Source: Cloeon dipterum (taxonomy: Eukaryota; Arthropoda; Insecta; Ephemeroptera; Baetidae). From it: DNA of 64,000 bases. Position numbers and translations under genes: made by a program. Below, in pieces: positions 1 through 11,583 of the stretch. Below the pieces are notes generated by a model, which worked only from the letters and a program-made list of their open reading frames with translations, had not been told where the DNA came from and made no database searches. The DNA lies in assembly GCF_949628265.1 (NCBI RefSeq), contig NC_088786.1, forward strand, positions 27,239,681 to 27,303,680, read 5' to 3'. Positions within the stretch are counted from its first letter, which is position 1. Each line of letters opens with the position of its first letter.

Positions 1-299
1 TGAAAAGTTAAAATTTCATTTGGTCGTAGCAATCGAGATTTTTTTTAGACCAGAGAGAGTTTGTTCCAAGAAAAGGATAAAGTTTTAAATGCGTTTTTAT
101 GGCAATATTTTGTATATGAATGTATTGAAATCAATATGACAATGACGTAAATGTAAAAACGGCACGGCTAAACTGTAATCTATTTCTCCGAAATTAGTTC
201 AAATTTAAATGGGTTTGGAGTAAATTTCAGAACCTTTTATCTCTCATTTATGCTTCCACAAGGAATAAATGGTGCTATTTTCCACTCTTTCATTTATAG
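1..299 (+). other. Intron upstream of the first visible BTB exon
   Basis: AT-rich, non-coding sequence that ends in a 3' splice site (AG at 298-299) directly before the BTB exon. The 5' part of the gene, including the start codon and the first half of the BTB domain, must lie left of the window. An ATG at 250 opens a frame into the exon, but the upstream codons do not resemble a BTB domain and run across the splice site, so I read them as intron. Confidence 0.7.
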
Positions 300-3200
300 T
301 CCATATTTTCAACGCATCTTACTGGACTCGCCATGCAAACATCCAGTCATAGTTTTGAAAGATTTGAAGGAATGGGAAGTGCAAGCAATAGTCGATTTCA
401 TGTACAAGGGCGAAATCAGCGTGAGCCAGGCGCAACTTTCGTCCTTAATCAGAGCCGCCGAGTCGCTGCAGGTACCCAAGCGGAGCAGTAATTTCGGTCG
501 AGTGTTTTAAATGGAAATTTCGGCAGATCCGCGGACTGGCGCACATGGAGAAAGAACCGCAATCAGTGAGCAGCCACGAGCTGATGGAAACAGCCGCCAC
601 CCCTGGCTCACCTTCTTCGGCACCTCCGCTGCCCTTTTCGCCAGTGCCGTTCACGGGGCCCCGAGGCCCTGAGAACGGATCCCTCCTCCTTTCCTCACCC
701 TTTTCGCCCTCACCCGCACCCCATTTCGAGCCTTCGCCAGTGAAGCAATCGCCGATGAGTGAGGCCAGTTCGCCCATCAACTGCCGAGACCACCACAGAG
801 TTTCGCCTGTTCCCAGAAGAAAACAGGTAAGACTTGTTGCAATTTTTTAATCTAAAATAATAATAACCCTGAAGGATAAAAATTAAATGTTGATTGTAAA
901 TATCAGGAGGACTTTCGGTTTTTTAATTAGTACTAGCAAAATTTAAATAATAAATTTGATTGCTAGTTCAAAATTATGGCCATCATTCACTCCAAGGGAC
1001 TTAATTACTTTTTTCGCTTTAATTTGAAATGCTGGACATTTTCCTCGGAGCTAAAAAACTTTTCCCTAATTTCGTATGACAGAAAAAAACAAATACTTTA
1101 ATGACTAATAAATTAATAGTTGGGGTACCAAGTTAAAACAATGACGTAACAAACAAAAAAGTAATGATAAATTGCTGTCCCGCAAAACCTGAGTTTCGTA
1201 TATGATGGTAGTATTCTCTTAGTTAATAATGAAATATCGGCAGCTGAACCAACCATTAAGTTCCTATTTCTGATGATTAGAGAGTCAAAGAAGGTGGAGC
1301 TTTATCAATGCCCTAAAATTTAAAATGTTTCATCAAAGTAAAGTCGTCTTTTATTCATTTCCGTGTCACTACTAGCATCAGTAAGAACATGAATGGTCGC
1401 ACCCCATGCAGCATACTGTATCTAATGTCAATTTAAAATATTATAATTTGAACTGAGTTATGACAGGACAATTTCAAATGCAAATTTTACAACTTAAAAT
1501 GTTTCCAAGTCCACGGAGACGAATATCTGACTCATACATTTTTTAAAACGAGAATATAAAAGCGATAAAGGCAGGAAACTAGCATTAAATCTAAAACGGA
1601 GAGAATCAGTAATCCGCTCTGGTTTGTCAAATTTAACCATTTTATAGCCGTTGCATTATCATAATGAAATGCCTCATCGATCAAAGCATTTAAATTGTAA
1701 CAACGGCGAGAGCGAACGTTAATTTAAAAGGTAAAAATCTGTGTGCTCAACACAGGCGAGACCGAGAAGACGATCTGGTGAAATGGTGGCACGCGACCTC
1801 AAAAAGCGGCAACCGAGTCGACCTCCGTCGCCCGACCTGCCTGAAAACTTGAGCATCAAAAAGACGCATTCGTCGGAAAAGGTGAAAAGTAGCCGCGAGC
1901 CATGACATGTGTGCTAATCTCGCTCGAGCAGGTCAACACCATTCTCAACTCGTCCGCTTCGCCGCCGACGGAACACTGCCCGGCGCCGTCGACGCTGCAC
2001 TCGCCGCCGGCCAGCGGCGCCCCCGAAAGCCCGCTGACCTCGGCCGACCTGCCGCCAAACAAGGCACCCTCGTCGCTGCCCGCCGACCTGGCCGCGAGCG
2101 AACGACTGCTCGATTTTTCCATGGGTGGCTCTCCCCACACCCTCGGCCTTCCAGTGAGTGCCCCACCTCAGTTCACATGGGTATATCATTCATTAACACC
2201 TCTGCTCGCATATCTTTTGGCTGGTTTTAAATTTACTTTGACTCAAAAGGGATTCTTCGCAACTTGCTTTTGAAAAAACATAAATTATGTACTTTTATTC
2301 TTGCAATAATCAATACAAGAAAAATCAAATAACTTAAATTAAATGAAAGTGATAGAGAACAGCAAAATACTGGAGAAACGACTACCTAGGGTTCTAATCT
2401 CTCCAAGCCTCTGATTTCAGGAGAAATTTTAAATATATATGTATAATGCTCTAGTTCTTCATGGTTTTACTTAATACAAGTAAATGGATGTTAAAGTATT
2501 TAATGATCTTTGGTACGCATTTTTTTTAAATTGAATATTCATGGTTTTTCATTGTCCATTTTCACCTGGTGCTGGCAAATTAAAAGAATGATTCAATGAA
2601 GAGACGCATTGATTTGCTTTACGCCCCATTTGTTATGCTAATTCTGAATCATTTCGCTGGCGTGTTCCACGTCCAAAGCATTTTGTTAGCGTGAATTAAT
2701 ATCGGTGTCGATTTTGTTCTCACTGGATACCAAGCTCACCGAGCAAATCGTCTTGTTTTGCAGGATGCGCAATTAGACACAGCAGGTTTTCCTGTTTTAC
2801 CCACCGTTTCTTCTATGCCACTGACTCCGCCACACAGTAAGCTATTTATTTTTTGCACTCGCGGTTCAATTGTCATACAAATAATGCAATTTGTTTCAGT
2901 GTTTTCCATGGAATCGGCACATTTAGGTAAGTGCAATGCTCATCGTGTTTTTTTTGTTCCATTCTATTTTGTCTTTTGGGAGGACCAATGTCCACCGCAA
3001 TTACTGAGAACTATCGCTCTCTATACGCGAAACAGTTACTTGCCTTTTTACAATGAGTGCGCTTCTTATTGTTGCAGGTTTATTTCCCCCAATAGATGCG
3101 AGAAATCATCTACTGCACGATTTGCCAGAACCAAGACACGATAACCCTTTGATGAATAAAAGGAAATGTGAGTAGTGACATTAAGATATGACAGTTCGTT

Positions 3201-4434
3201 AGTTTTTGTTATGGAATTTTTGGGCACATTAAGAACATGCTAACCAAACAGACAATTTTCAAAGGCCATATCAAACTTAATGAATTCTGTCTCTAATGAA
3301 CACGGGAAATGATGAAAATAGATTTCGTGAAATATATTTACCGTTTACAACTTGGAAGTAAATATTTCCAGCATTTACATTGCATGAATAAAACGGTGCG
3401 CACAGTCAGAAAATCCTGGGCAAAAAAGACCAGAAAGTTTAAGACGTTTCTGTTGATGAAGAAAATGCAAAACCTCATTTGTTTCGCTGCATGATGTTGC
3501 TTGTTGCAGTTTAATTTTGGTGCCTAGAATTTTTTCAAAATAATTAGTCTTAATTAAATCATTAATGATAAATTAAAAAAATTGATCAAATTTCTTGAAA
3601 GATCCGACTTTTGTCATAGAAACAAAAGTTGTCCTTTTTTAGTGTATTTTAAGTATCTTGAGATATCTTGTCATGATTCTTAAAATTTGTCTGTAAAAGT
3701 GCACGTATGACTCAAATGCAGTTTTAAGGAAAACAAAAAATGCAACGGATGGTGTTAATTTTTCTTTGAGTTTGTAGAAAAGGATTCATGAAAACTTACA
3801 AGATTTCTGATATTTATTGTTGTATTGTTATTCAATTCTCATGTGTTTTCGATTTGATCAAATGAAATTTTTTCGCAACATGAATTTATTCCCTTGCAGA
3901 TTCATCCTTGAAATTAATATGTTTCTCTGTATGATGTCAGTTCGCCCAAAGGGGCAGCACAGCGCGCCGCGAGGCGGACCGCCGCGGTCGTGGACCAACG
4001 CCGAGCTTACCGAGGCGCTGCAGCATGTATGGAACAAGAAGATGACAACGTCCCAGGCGTCGCGAATCTTCGGCATACCATACAACAGCCTGCTGATGTA
4101 CGTGCGTGGCAAGTACGGCAAGTCGCTCAAGCTGGAGCAACTGAAGAAAGACTGCGAGGTGCTGTCCGGGGCGCCGCCGCCGCCCATCGGCCGCGACTCC
4201 AAAATGCCCCCCGAAGACCCCCTCGCCAACAACAACCCGCCGGACACGACCGACCTCAACTTCAACCCGTACACCAACTTCTACTCGGACTTAGCGTTCC
4301 CCATTCCAGTGAGCATGATCCACTTGTTGCCCCAGTCCGAGAAGAACAGAGAACTGGCGGCCGAGGAGCGAGCCAACGCGCTCGACCTCGTCACCGGGCT
4401 GATCGACACATCGCTGCCCAAGAAGTCCATGTAA
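300..4434 (+). CDS. BTB/POZ - Pipsqueak HTH transcription factor, 3' part (5' end outside window)
   Basis: Nuclear DNA-binding regulator of the BTB-psq class (bric-a-brac / BtbVII-like in flies). Coding exons by splice sites and phase: 300-471, 527-826, 1756-1881, 1932-2153, 2764-2836, 2900-2926, 3078-3167, 3941-4434, giving about 500 residues here. Exons 1-2 give the C-terminal half of a BTB domain (SPYFQ, HPVIVLKDL, FMYKGEISVSQ, AESLQIRGL), which mediates dimerisation. A long Ser/Pro-rich linker follows. The last exon opens with a Pipsqueak helix-turn-helix (RSWTNAELTEALQHVW, TTSQASRIFGIPYNSLLMY, RGKYGKSLKLEQL), the DNA-binding module, and ends in SLPKKSM. Introns of 50, 55 and 63 bp and a 27-nt microexon are unusual; the 50-bp intron contains a TGCTAAT branch-point-like sequence. 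All eight junction phases are consistent. The exact orthologue (BtbVII versus bric-a-brac) is not settled. Confidence 0.9.
827..1755 (+). other. BTB-psq gene intron (929 bp)
   Basis: GTAAGA donor directly after 826 and an AG acceptor at 1754-1755. The interior is AT-rich and I see no ORF, RNA gene or repeat in it. The introns at 2154-2763 (610 bp) and 3168-3940 (773 bp) of the same gene are equally featureless. Confidence 0.7.
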
Positions 4435-7400
4435 TGTCTGCACAAATATTGTCTTAGAGTTAGGTGAGAGTCCCATCGTTTCTGACCGTGGTGCTAACCG
4501 ACTGGTTTCCGCTCCGTCTCCTTCCCGGCGCCCAACAACGGTGAACGCATTTTCTCGCGACACTTCTTGCGGAAACCAGGGTCAAAGCGTGCGATCGATG
4601 ATTTTATGATTATGATTTCTTGCTGCCCAGAACGTAATTGGCGAGACGAGTGCAGGAGAGGAATATTTTCAATCGACGTACTTCAATTACTCTTGGGATC
4701 ATCCAGAATAATCAGCATTACCTTAGAAGACTGAGCCACACAATTATAATATATTACGTAAAATGTCGCTGTTCAAGTAATTTTGATTTTCCGGTTTATT
4801 ACAGCTCTGTTGTTACGTTTTGCCGGCAATTATATTAAGCGTTCTCAAACTTACACACAACACACAAAAGATTACAATAATGATAATAGTCTAATAAGAA
4901 AGAGAAAAAGTTCCTGCTTATACAAATCAGTAGATCTACACAAAAGCAAAAAACAGACAGACAAACAAACAGATTCAAACACCTCAACCGTAAACTGAAC
5001 AGCAAACTACTATTGCAAATACTACATTTTATATTTAAGAGTTTAATATAACACGCAGCTCTCTATGTTAATTCATTGACTTAAGTAGTGCCTACATTTT
5101 TTACATTCCATTCTATTTAGTACGATGTAAAGGAGTATACTGACCGAAAAATCTCAAAGTGAAGCACATAGTTCGATCATTCCTCATTAAGTAAATGCAA
5201 TGCGGTTGTCGAGTGCATTGTCTAGTTTACAGCAAATTAATTTGCACAACTGCATAGTTTCAATCTCTCTGACAGCCTTTGAATTTATAAAGATTCTTGT
5301 GAAACAGAAGTTTTTGATTGAATTATCAAGTTCTAATTGTGTCGGCTTCACTTTGTGCGAAAAAGCATTAAAAATCACGTCATGCAGCAGCGGCAACATC
5401 TCATTCCGAGAGAAAGATAGTTGCCGTTTCTCGGAAGAAAACGCGCAGGACAAAAGTTTCCAAAAAAAAAGAAAGACAACAAATTTTTACTCTGGTGTGC
5501 ACAGGTCACGTTTAAATATTAATAGTTTTTAACTGCTAATATCTAGGCTGTAGGTATAATAAGATACTACGCAGAGGAGAAAGCCTAATATTCATATACA
5601 TTTGTCAGAAAGGTTTGATTTGAGATATTTTTGGTAACATTGGTGATAAACAAATCCTTGCTTAGAGAGGAGACAACTACATATGCACACTGAATATTCC
5701 TGTGTTATTTGTGATATAAGGTCACCTGCGTGCAAGAGTAAAAAACAGGCGCTGTGATATGGAAACTTTGTCTTGCTTCAAAAACGGGCGGTTTCGTTTC
5801 TGGCAAGCCGGGCAAAACAAGTGCATATTTACACACGATAGGCGAACCGCGTTGCCGGCTGGGCCAAGGAGCGAACCGCATTTTCCAGCTGGAAAATTTG
5901 CGATGTGATAGCAAAAACAAAAATAGTTTACTGCATTCCCCACCCAAGGTTCACACGTGTTTTTATTATTTAACCGTTGGACTCTTAACTCAAAATCTCT
6001 TAACCTTCGGTTTCCGTTACGAATTTTTCTGCTTTCGTGGGCAGCATTTTAGAAACAGACAGATTCAAAATTTACCCTTGAAGGAAAATGATATCAGTGT
6101 GTAACTACCAAAAATTGTCGCCCAAATTGATGGGGTATAGTGATGTGAGGTGCGTGTTTTTATGAACTATCAAATAAGTGAGAGAACGAATGAGAGATTT
6201 TTGTTTTAAAAAATTGGTCCACTTAACTGGACTCGTTCTGTTGATCCGTTTGTGACATTTTGATTGTTTCTCAAGTGCGACATGAGAGTTAATTGATTTA
6301 GGGTAAGGAACAGACGAGGCTCTTGTTTATTGTTTTAGTGAGATATAATTAAGTAGTTCTGCGCGGAGTCGACTGTTTGACTGTCGAATGGCAAAATTCT
6401 CTCAGCAAGTATTTTACAGATTTTAGGAGACGATTGGCTGTGAGTTGATCTATATTATGCTGTCAAACAGGGGCTCTGCGATCGATATTCATTTAGATGC
6501 AGTACTTATTGAAAAAGTGGGAAGTAATAAGAATTAAAAATCATACGCTAAAACTGGAATCTCTTACCTCAAATGCGCGCACGGAGCGCGTAATAATTCA
6601 TGGAAAAAGTATTGTATTCAAACTATTCACTTGTTACACACACTCAAAGAAGACGCGTTGCGAAAAGTGTACATATTTTCATCAAGACGAAAATTATTTT
6701 CTTTGAGAAAGAGAAAAACGGGAGCGTAGGCGTTAAGATAAAAAAAAATACGAAACTCACACATTTAAAGGGATTCAGGGTACTCTCCTAGCTGTACGAA
6801 GTGCGAAATTAGAACAAAAGATCATTTTAACCTCAGGAATTGTCACAAACAAAACCAAGTGTTATTCTTTTTATAATTTGCGCCGAAGCAGCATCAAAAT
6901 GCGGTCGAAAGGATATTTTTCCCGCCAAACGAGTGCCATCCTCAGCACTCTGGACAAAATGCAATCAAATCTCTACTCATTTTGATGCTCTACTCGAACC
7001 TTCAATGTGATTAAAATAGATGAAAAGCAGGAATATTTGTGTCCGAGTATTTATGAAATTAGCCTACATATGTTTAATCATCAGCTTCTTAGCAGGACGA
7101 AAGGGGGAAGATCGGTTTGGCAGACGAAAAGTGAATGATATTATACCATTCTTCCGCGCTTCAATGAGGAGAAAATGCATGAAATTCTTTACTGTATGTA
7201 TACTTGTTAACGAACGATGACACGAACAAGCGGCGGAAAACTCTAGCAGTTGTAGCGGTCTCAAAATTTTGGGTGTTTTGTAAATAATTGATAACTTACA
7301 GATGTAAAGGAAGATCGGTTTTTGTGACTATGTGTTCAACTAATGACTGTAATCTGAAAATCGGTGTTTCCACAAACGCAGTGTCCGTCGTCGGGGACGT

Positions 7401-7625
7401 TGTCCCGCAAAGCAACAAAAATCAGCAATAATCGATGAAATTCAGACGTTTACGGTGGTCTCACAATTCGAAACAAATAATGGCGAAATTAAATTTTTAT
7501 AAATAAATAAATATATGGACGCGGTCGCTGAAAATCTGTTACCTCAGATTGGAATTTGTTTCACTGTTTTTGTTTTCATGATGGTATATGTTCTGAAAGC
7601 TGTGGATATTAACAATTAAATGATA

Positions 7626-7631
7626 AATAAA
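7626..7631 (+). terminator. Possible poly(A) signal of the BTB-psq gene
   Basis: AATAAA hexamer about 3.2 kb after the stop codon and just before the convergent MTRES1 tail. Other AATAAA copies exist near 7500, so which one is used is a guess. Confidence 0.3.
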
Positions 7632-7726
7632 ATTTAAACTTCTTTCATTCCACCATTGAAGGTATTGGTCAATCACCCTGGTTGAACTCGAATAGAAAGT
7701 CTGCATTTTTAAATATAAATCAACAA

Positions 7727-7732
7727 TTTATA
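7727..7732 (-). terminator. Possible variant poly(A) signal of MTRES1
   Basis: TATAAA on the minus strand 23 nt after the stop codon. No canonical AATAAA is visible on that strand within about 120 nt, so this is the nearest variant hexamer. Confidence 0.25.
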
Positions 7733-7754
7733 GTTTCTATTTACGCTTGCAAAA

Positions 7755-8665
7755 TTAATTCTCATCTTTCGGCACAATGAGTTTAGAGTGCTTAACGTAG
7801 TGCAAATTAAGTCTTTCTTGGTCCTTCTCATGAGCACCCACTAACTCGACACGGCTGATCAAATTAAACTTTTCTGGATTGCCCGGACTTGGTCCTTGCT
7901 CAAGGTCGATTATATCACCAATCTTCAGCTATTAAATTTAATTCTTATAGTAACAATGAACATCCTTGAATCATTTCAATACATTACCATTTCACTTTTC
8001 TTTTTCAGCTTTTCATCATTCACTCTAAGCTTTCCTTCGTAAAATAGAACTTCCACTTTACTGAAAAATTAGGATGGAAATAATTAATAGCGTTCTACTT
8101 TTTATATATATCCAATAACGTACTTTCTAGCTAGGTTGAAGCATGTTTTGACCACAAGATCCGCCCGTAAAGAGGCAACCACAGCTTTGTTGACCTTGTC
8201 TTGGCCCTGATGACTCTCAGACTGATCTTCGTCATCACTCTCTAAGTCATCCACAATTTCCTGCGGACGCAAAAATGATTTTTATAGTCTCAGAACAGAG
8301 CGACCACTCACGACACTCAAATTTAGTGTTCATGCTAATGAATTATAAACGATTAAGTAAGAGTATGTATGGATTGCACTTACGTCCTTTGGCGTGGCTT
8401 TTCTCTTTCTCCATCTGACTTGGATAAGACTGTGACATTTCAGCGGCTGTGTACAGACTCTCAGGAACTCAAAGTTTGTAAATCCTGCTGTGCAGACAGC
8501 CTGACTCGGTTGGAGAAGTTGATTTGTCTTCAAAACATTGATTCCAAACCTTGACAGGTTACGACGTGCTAAAAGCAGGTTTAGACTGGATGTTGCGACC
8601 TTTCTGGAGGCCATAGCAGAAGCTTGTAATCCGAAAAATGCCAAATTATTTAGGGAGAAACGCAA
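7755..8665 (-). CDS. MTRES1: Mitochondrial transcription rescue factor 1 (S4-like RNA-binding protein)
   Basis: Mitochondrial RNA-binding protein of the MTRES1/C6orf203 family, which in vertebrates supports mitochondrial transcription and ribosome quality control. Exons on the minus strand: 8665-8384, 8260-8124, 8060-7988, 7928-7755 (phases 0, 2, 0 at the three junctions), giving 221 residues. The N-terminus (MRFSLNNLAFFGLQ, then Ser/Arg-rich) looks like a mitochondrial targeting peptide. After an acidic linker (DDLESDDEDQSES) comes the S4-like domain: VASLRADLVVKT, NLARNKVEVLFYEGKLRVN, KLKKKSEMLKIGDIID. This closely resembles the vertebrate protein in its LARNKVE and FYEG-LR-N-EKL motifs. 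The gene shares its upstream region head to head with COX7A. A second in-frame Met (at MASRK) could be an alternative start. Confidence 0.88.
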
Positions 8666-8909
8666 TGGTTCTTTTTCAGTATGTAGTGTTGATGTTTCCT
8701 TTCAATGTGGTTGCCGGCAAAGTTTAAATGGCAAAATATGGGCGGGGTATCACTCGGCGGCAGCTCGAGTTGAAAACTCCCTTGGTGAGTTGGTAGTGTT
8801 CTGCTTGCTCGCTCGTTCCTTTTCCTTTGCTCGTTCTACTCCGCCCCCTGATCGAAAAAGGCGACCTTGCAACAACTGTTCAGCCGATTTTCAGCTCACT
8901 TATTGAAAA
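8666..8909. promoter_or_regulatory. Bidirectional promoter of MTRES1 and COX7A
   Basis: Only 244 bp separate the start codons of two divergent nuclear genes for mitochondrial proteins. The interval is more GC-rich than its surroundings and has no clear TATA box, as expected of a housekeeping bidirectional promoter. Both 5' UTRs must lie here or in upstream exons. Confidence 0.65.
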
Positions 8910-9684
8910 ATGAGTCTTCTGAAGGTAAAATTGCCATAGGGACAGTAATTTTTACGATTTTTGTTCACGTCCTGGTGCTTCTAGGGTCTAATGGATCATA
9001 ATTGTAGTCATTCCTTGTTCTTTTTAGCAGAGTGTCAGTGTCGTAAATTTAAGTCTCCGTCTGTTTTTTGAAGTTCGATCTCCTTCAGCCTGAAGGCGGC
9101 AGAACTTCTTTTGATTTTAAATTAATTTAAACCTTAAATATTCACAATCTTGTGAAAAAAATTTCGTGGAAAATCAGGTCCGTTTTTAATACGCAAATCA
9201 ATTTTTGTTCTTATCATTTTTCCTCTTCGTAATAACTTAATTATAGCTGACAATAATTAACGTAGATATGATGTACTTCACCGAGAAAATATTTTTTACT
9301 CTTTAGTATATAATTATATTTTTACAAAATTAAATTAAATTGATCAACCCTCACATTTGTTTTTTTACAGAACACCACCCTTGTGGCCCAGGCGCTCAGG
9401 CGGGTATCCACTTCGTCCGTCAGGAGGGAAAAGATCCAGTACTCTCCCTTGAGCCCTAAGGTCAAGGCTGCCCAGGAAAAATTCCAGGTTCTTCTTCTCT
9501 AGTATTCTATTATAACTTTTATACTAATCTGTCTTGAATTTAGATTCCTGATGGCACCCCTGTCCACCTGAAGGGAGGATTTACTGACCAGGTCATCTAT
9601 CGTACCACCGTTCTTCTCAGCTTCGTTGGACTTGCAATGGTCGGACAACTTATCTACACCATGAGTTTCCCCAAGAAGCAGTAG
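8910..9684 (+). CDS. COX7A: Cytochrome c oxidase subunit VIIa, mitochondrial
   Basis: Nuclear-encoded small subunit of respiratory complex IV in the inner mitochondrial membrane. Exons 8910-8924 (only five codons, MSLLK), 9371-9487 and 9544-9684, all phase 0, giving 90 residues, usual for an insect COX7A precursor. The N-terminus has a presequence (ALRRVSTSSVRREK). The conserved core follows: QEKFQIPDGTPVHLKGG, then FTDQVIYRTTVLL and one membrane helix (about LLSFVGLAMVGQLIYTMSF), ending in PKKQ. The second intron is 56 bp. It is transcribed away from MTRES1 and converges with IPMK. Confidence 0.93.
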
Positions 9685-9714
9685 TTGATCCTTGTTGATT
9701 AATATGTAAATAAT

Positions 9715-9720
9715 AATAAA
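9715..9720 (+). terminator. COX7A poly(A) signal
   Basis: AATAAA 30 nt after the COX7A stop codon, in a short AT-rich 3' UTR. Confidence 0.75.
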
Positions 9721-9798
9721 ATTGCACCACACAGGTGTCTAATAGCATTTATGCCACATTAACAATTCCAAGATTCTTTTGGTTCCCCGAAGACACAA

Positions 9799-9804
9799 TT
9801 TATT
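9799..9804 (-). terminator. IPMK poly(A) signal
   Basis: AATAAA on the minus strand about 115 nt after the IPMK stop codon. It is only about 80 bp from the convergent COX7A signal, so the two 3' ends are very close or overlap. Confidence 0.65.
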
Positions 9805-9920
9805 TGACATTTCCAGTTCAAAATACAATATTGGTACTATGAACATTCATAAAATAATAACCAGAAATACATTGACAATACGTTATTGGAATGAATCAAG
9901 ATATTTTTCAATAATTGATT

Positions 9921-11037
9921 TTAAACAGCAATGCTGTCAAGTAATTCTACCAGTTTTTCCACCCCAGCAATGTAGTTTAAGTCTTCTTCTCCATTGGCAG
10001 GATAAACATGCGCAAAATCTATCATAGTGACAGTCGCTGAAGGGAAGTTTGACAGTTCTTTAGCATCATAAGCTATCAGGATGGAGCTAGAATAAAAATG
10101 AAAATGCCGCTGGCTCTTGAACCACTTGACGATTTTCTTCAGTCTTTCTAAAATGTGCAGGAGAGTTGCTCTCCCAGACTCGTGGGAGAGGTTGAAGAAG
10201 GTTTTGAATGCTGCAATTAAATATTTCAGATCCTTATTCTCAAGATAATATTGTATTAAAATTTACCTTCAACTGTCCCATCGATGGTCAGATTCTTCCC
10301 AAAATCTTTACCATATTTCTTGAACTCTGAGGTACTTGCGTCATAAACTTGAAAACCAGGGATACAAAAACTATAATGTTGCTTAATGACTGCGTATTTT
10401 TCCTTAAATATAACAACAACATGATAATATTATTGCTTATATTCATATTTTTAGTTTTACTTGTTCCCTTTGTCTTTTGGCTTCCGTAGCATATGGGTCC
10501 CATGTTTGCTTTCCTATTTTGATGTCCATAACGCAGGGCTGAGCCATCCCATGAGTCACATTACTTAAGACAATGTAATTTACTCCTGGAAGTATAGAAT
10601 GGTCCTATTTTCACTGCCATTTAGATATTTATTAGGAAAAAGGGAGTGTTTTCCTTTTTTTCCTAGCATTTAAGTAACTAATTGAAATGAATTTCTTTAC
10701 TTGAGTCATTCCATGAAAGAATCTCGGTTCCATAAAACTCGGGAACTAAAGCCTTCAACTCCAGCAGTAAAGGGTCTTTTGTCGAAGTCACTCTGCGGTA
10801 AAAGTCGATTTCTCTATTTCCATGTTGCTCTTTCTCTACAGGCTTCAGCACGTATCTGCCACTCTTGACGAGGAGACCTGATAAAAAATTGTTCTGATCC
10901 ATACTCTGTAGCTAAACTAGATTCATACCGAAACTGTAGTTCTTGTTGTCGCAGGAATGACCCGCGACCTGGGTGGACAAGTGTGCTGTTCCTGACGGAA
11001 ACTCTCCATGCCCATGGGTGCCCTCGTCAGCGTCCAT
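9921..11037 (-). CDS. IPMK: Inositol polyphosphate multikinase (IPK2 family)
   Basis: ATP-dependent kinase of the IPK family that phosphorylates IP3/IP4 to higher inositol phosphates in nucleus and cytosol. Five exons on the minus strand: 11037-10929, 10877-10701, 10585-10461, 10402-10267, 10210-9921 (junction phases 1, 1, 0, 1), giving 278 residues, normal for an insect IPMK. Visible hallmarks: GHSCDNKNYSFGLLVKSGRYVLKP at the nucleotide-binding N-lobe, LVPEFYG, the family signature PxxxDxKxG as PCVMDIKIG followed by QTWDPYAT, KRQREQ, FCIPGFQVYD, the SSSILIAYD strand, and MIDFAHV carrying the metal-binding Asp, followed by NGEEDLNYIAGVEKLVELL. All catalytic motifs appear intact. The ATG at 11037 is the first in frame with a plausible short N-terminal tail. 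Confidence 0.92.
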
Positions 11038-11583
11038 TCCAATGATTTGGTACGTTCAAATAGCTAAGAACACCTTTCCCTGCCGCAGTCTTAGGCCGCA
11101 ATAACCATACGTGAGATTTGCTTGTAGCCAACTTTGTTATCAATTTCAAAATTATTTTAAAGGCTATCCCACTATGTACTTGAAGCAAGTAGTGCCTTTA
11201 GTGGTTTTAGGGGCGTGTCCTCCCACTTCTGCAGTTTGAACTTTGAACACAACAACCATATATGAGGGGTGTGGCTATCAATCATTACTTATTCCTTCAA
11301 AAATTCGGTTTTGAAGCCTGCAGCGAGTCCTATTTTTACAACAGTTTTCTTAAAATTAATTAGATACTAGCCATTACTAAATTAATTATGTAGCCCACAT
11401 AATAATAATATAAATATTTCTTTCTTATGCTTATCTTTCAAATGGAATTAATAATAATAATTTTGATGAAGGGTAATTTTCAATTAAGTAAGGCGATAAT
11501 TCATTTATTTATATGCCGACATTTATTTAAGAAAGAAGGATATATTGGTTGATTTACCAGCAGTAAATGTAGATGAAACTCAT
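11038..11583. other. IPMK 5' region / RpS29 3' UTR interval
   Basis: Holds the IPMK promoter and 5' UTR and, at its right end, the RpS29 3' UTR. A minus-strand AATAAA at 11522-11527 lies about 60 nt after the RpS29 stop codon and is its probable poly(A) signal. I see no further gene. Confidence 0.6.

Larger units (their letters stand above)
4435..7754. other. 3' UTR of the BTB-psq gene and convergent intergenic region
   Basis: About 3.3 kb of AT-rich sequence between the BTB-psq stop codon and the MTRES1 stop codon on the other strand. Only short, non-conserved ORFs are present. Part is probably a long 3' UTR; a plus-strand AATAAA occurs at 7626-7631 close to the MTRES1 tail. I see no RNA gene or mobile element. 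Confidence 0.5.

Noticed and set aside
250-299. ATG at 250 as the start of the BTB protein
   Set aside because: A real 3' splice site at 298-299 restores the BTB domain. The upstream codons do not match the domain, whose first half must lie in exons outside the window.
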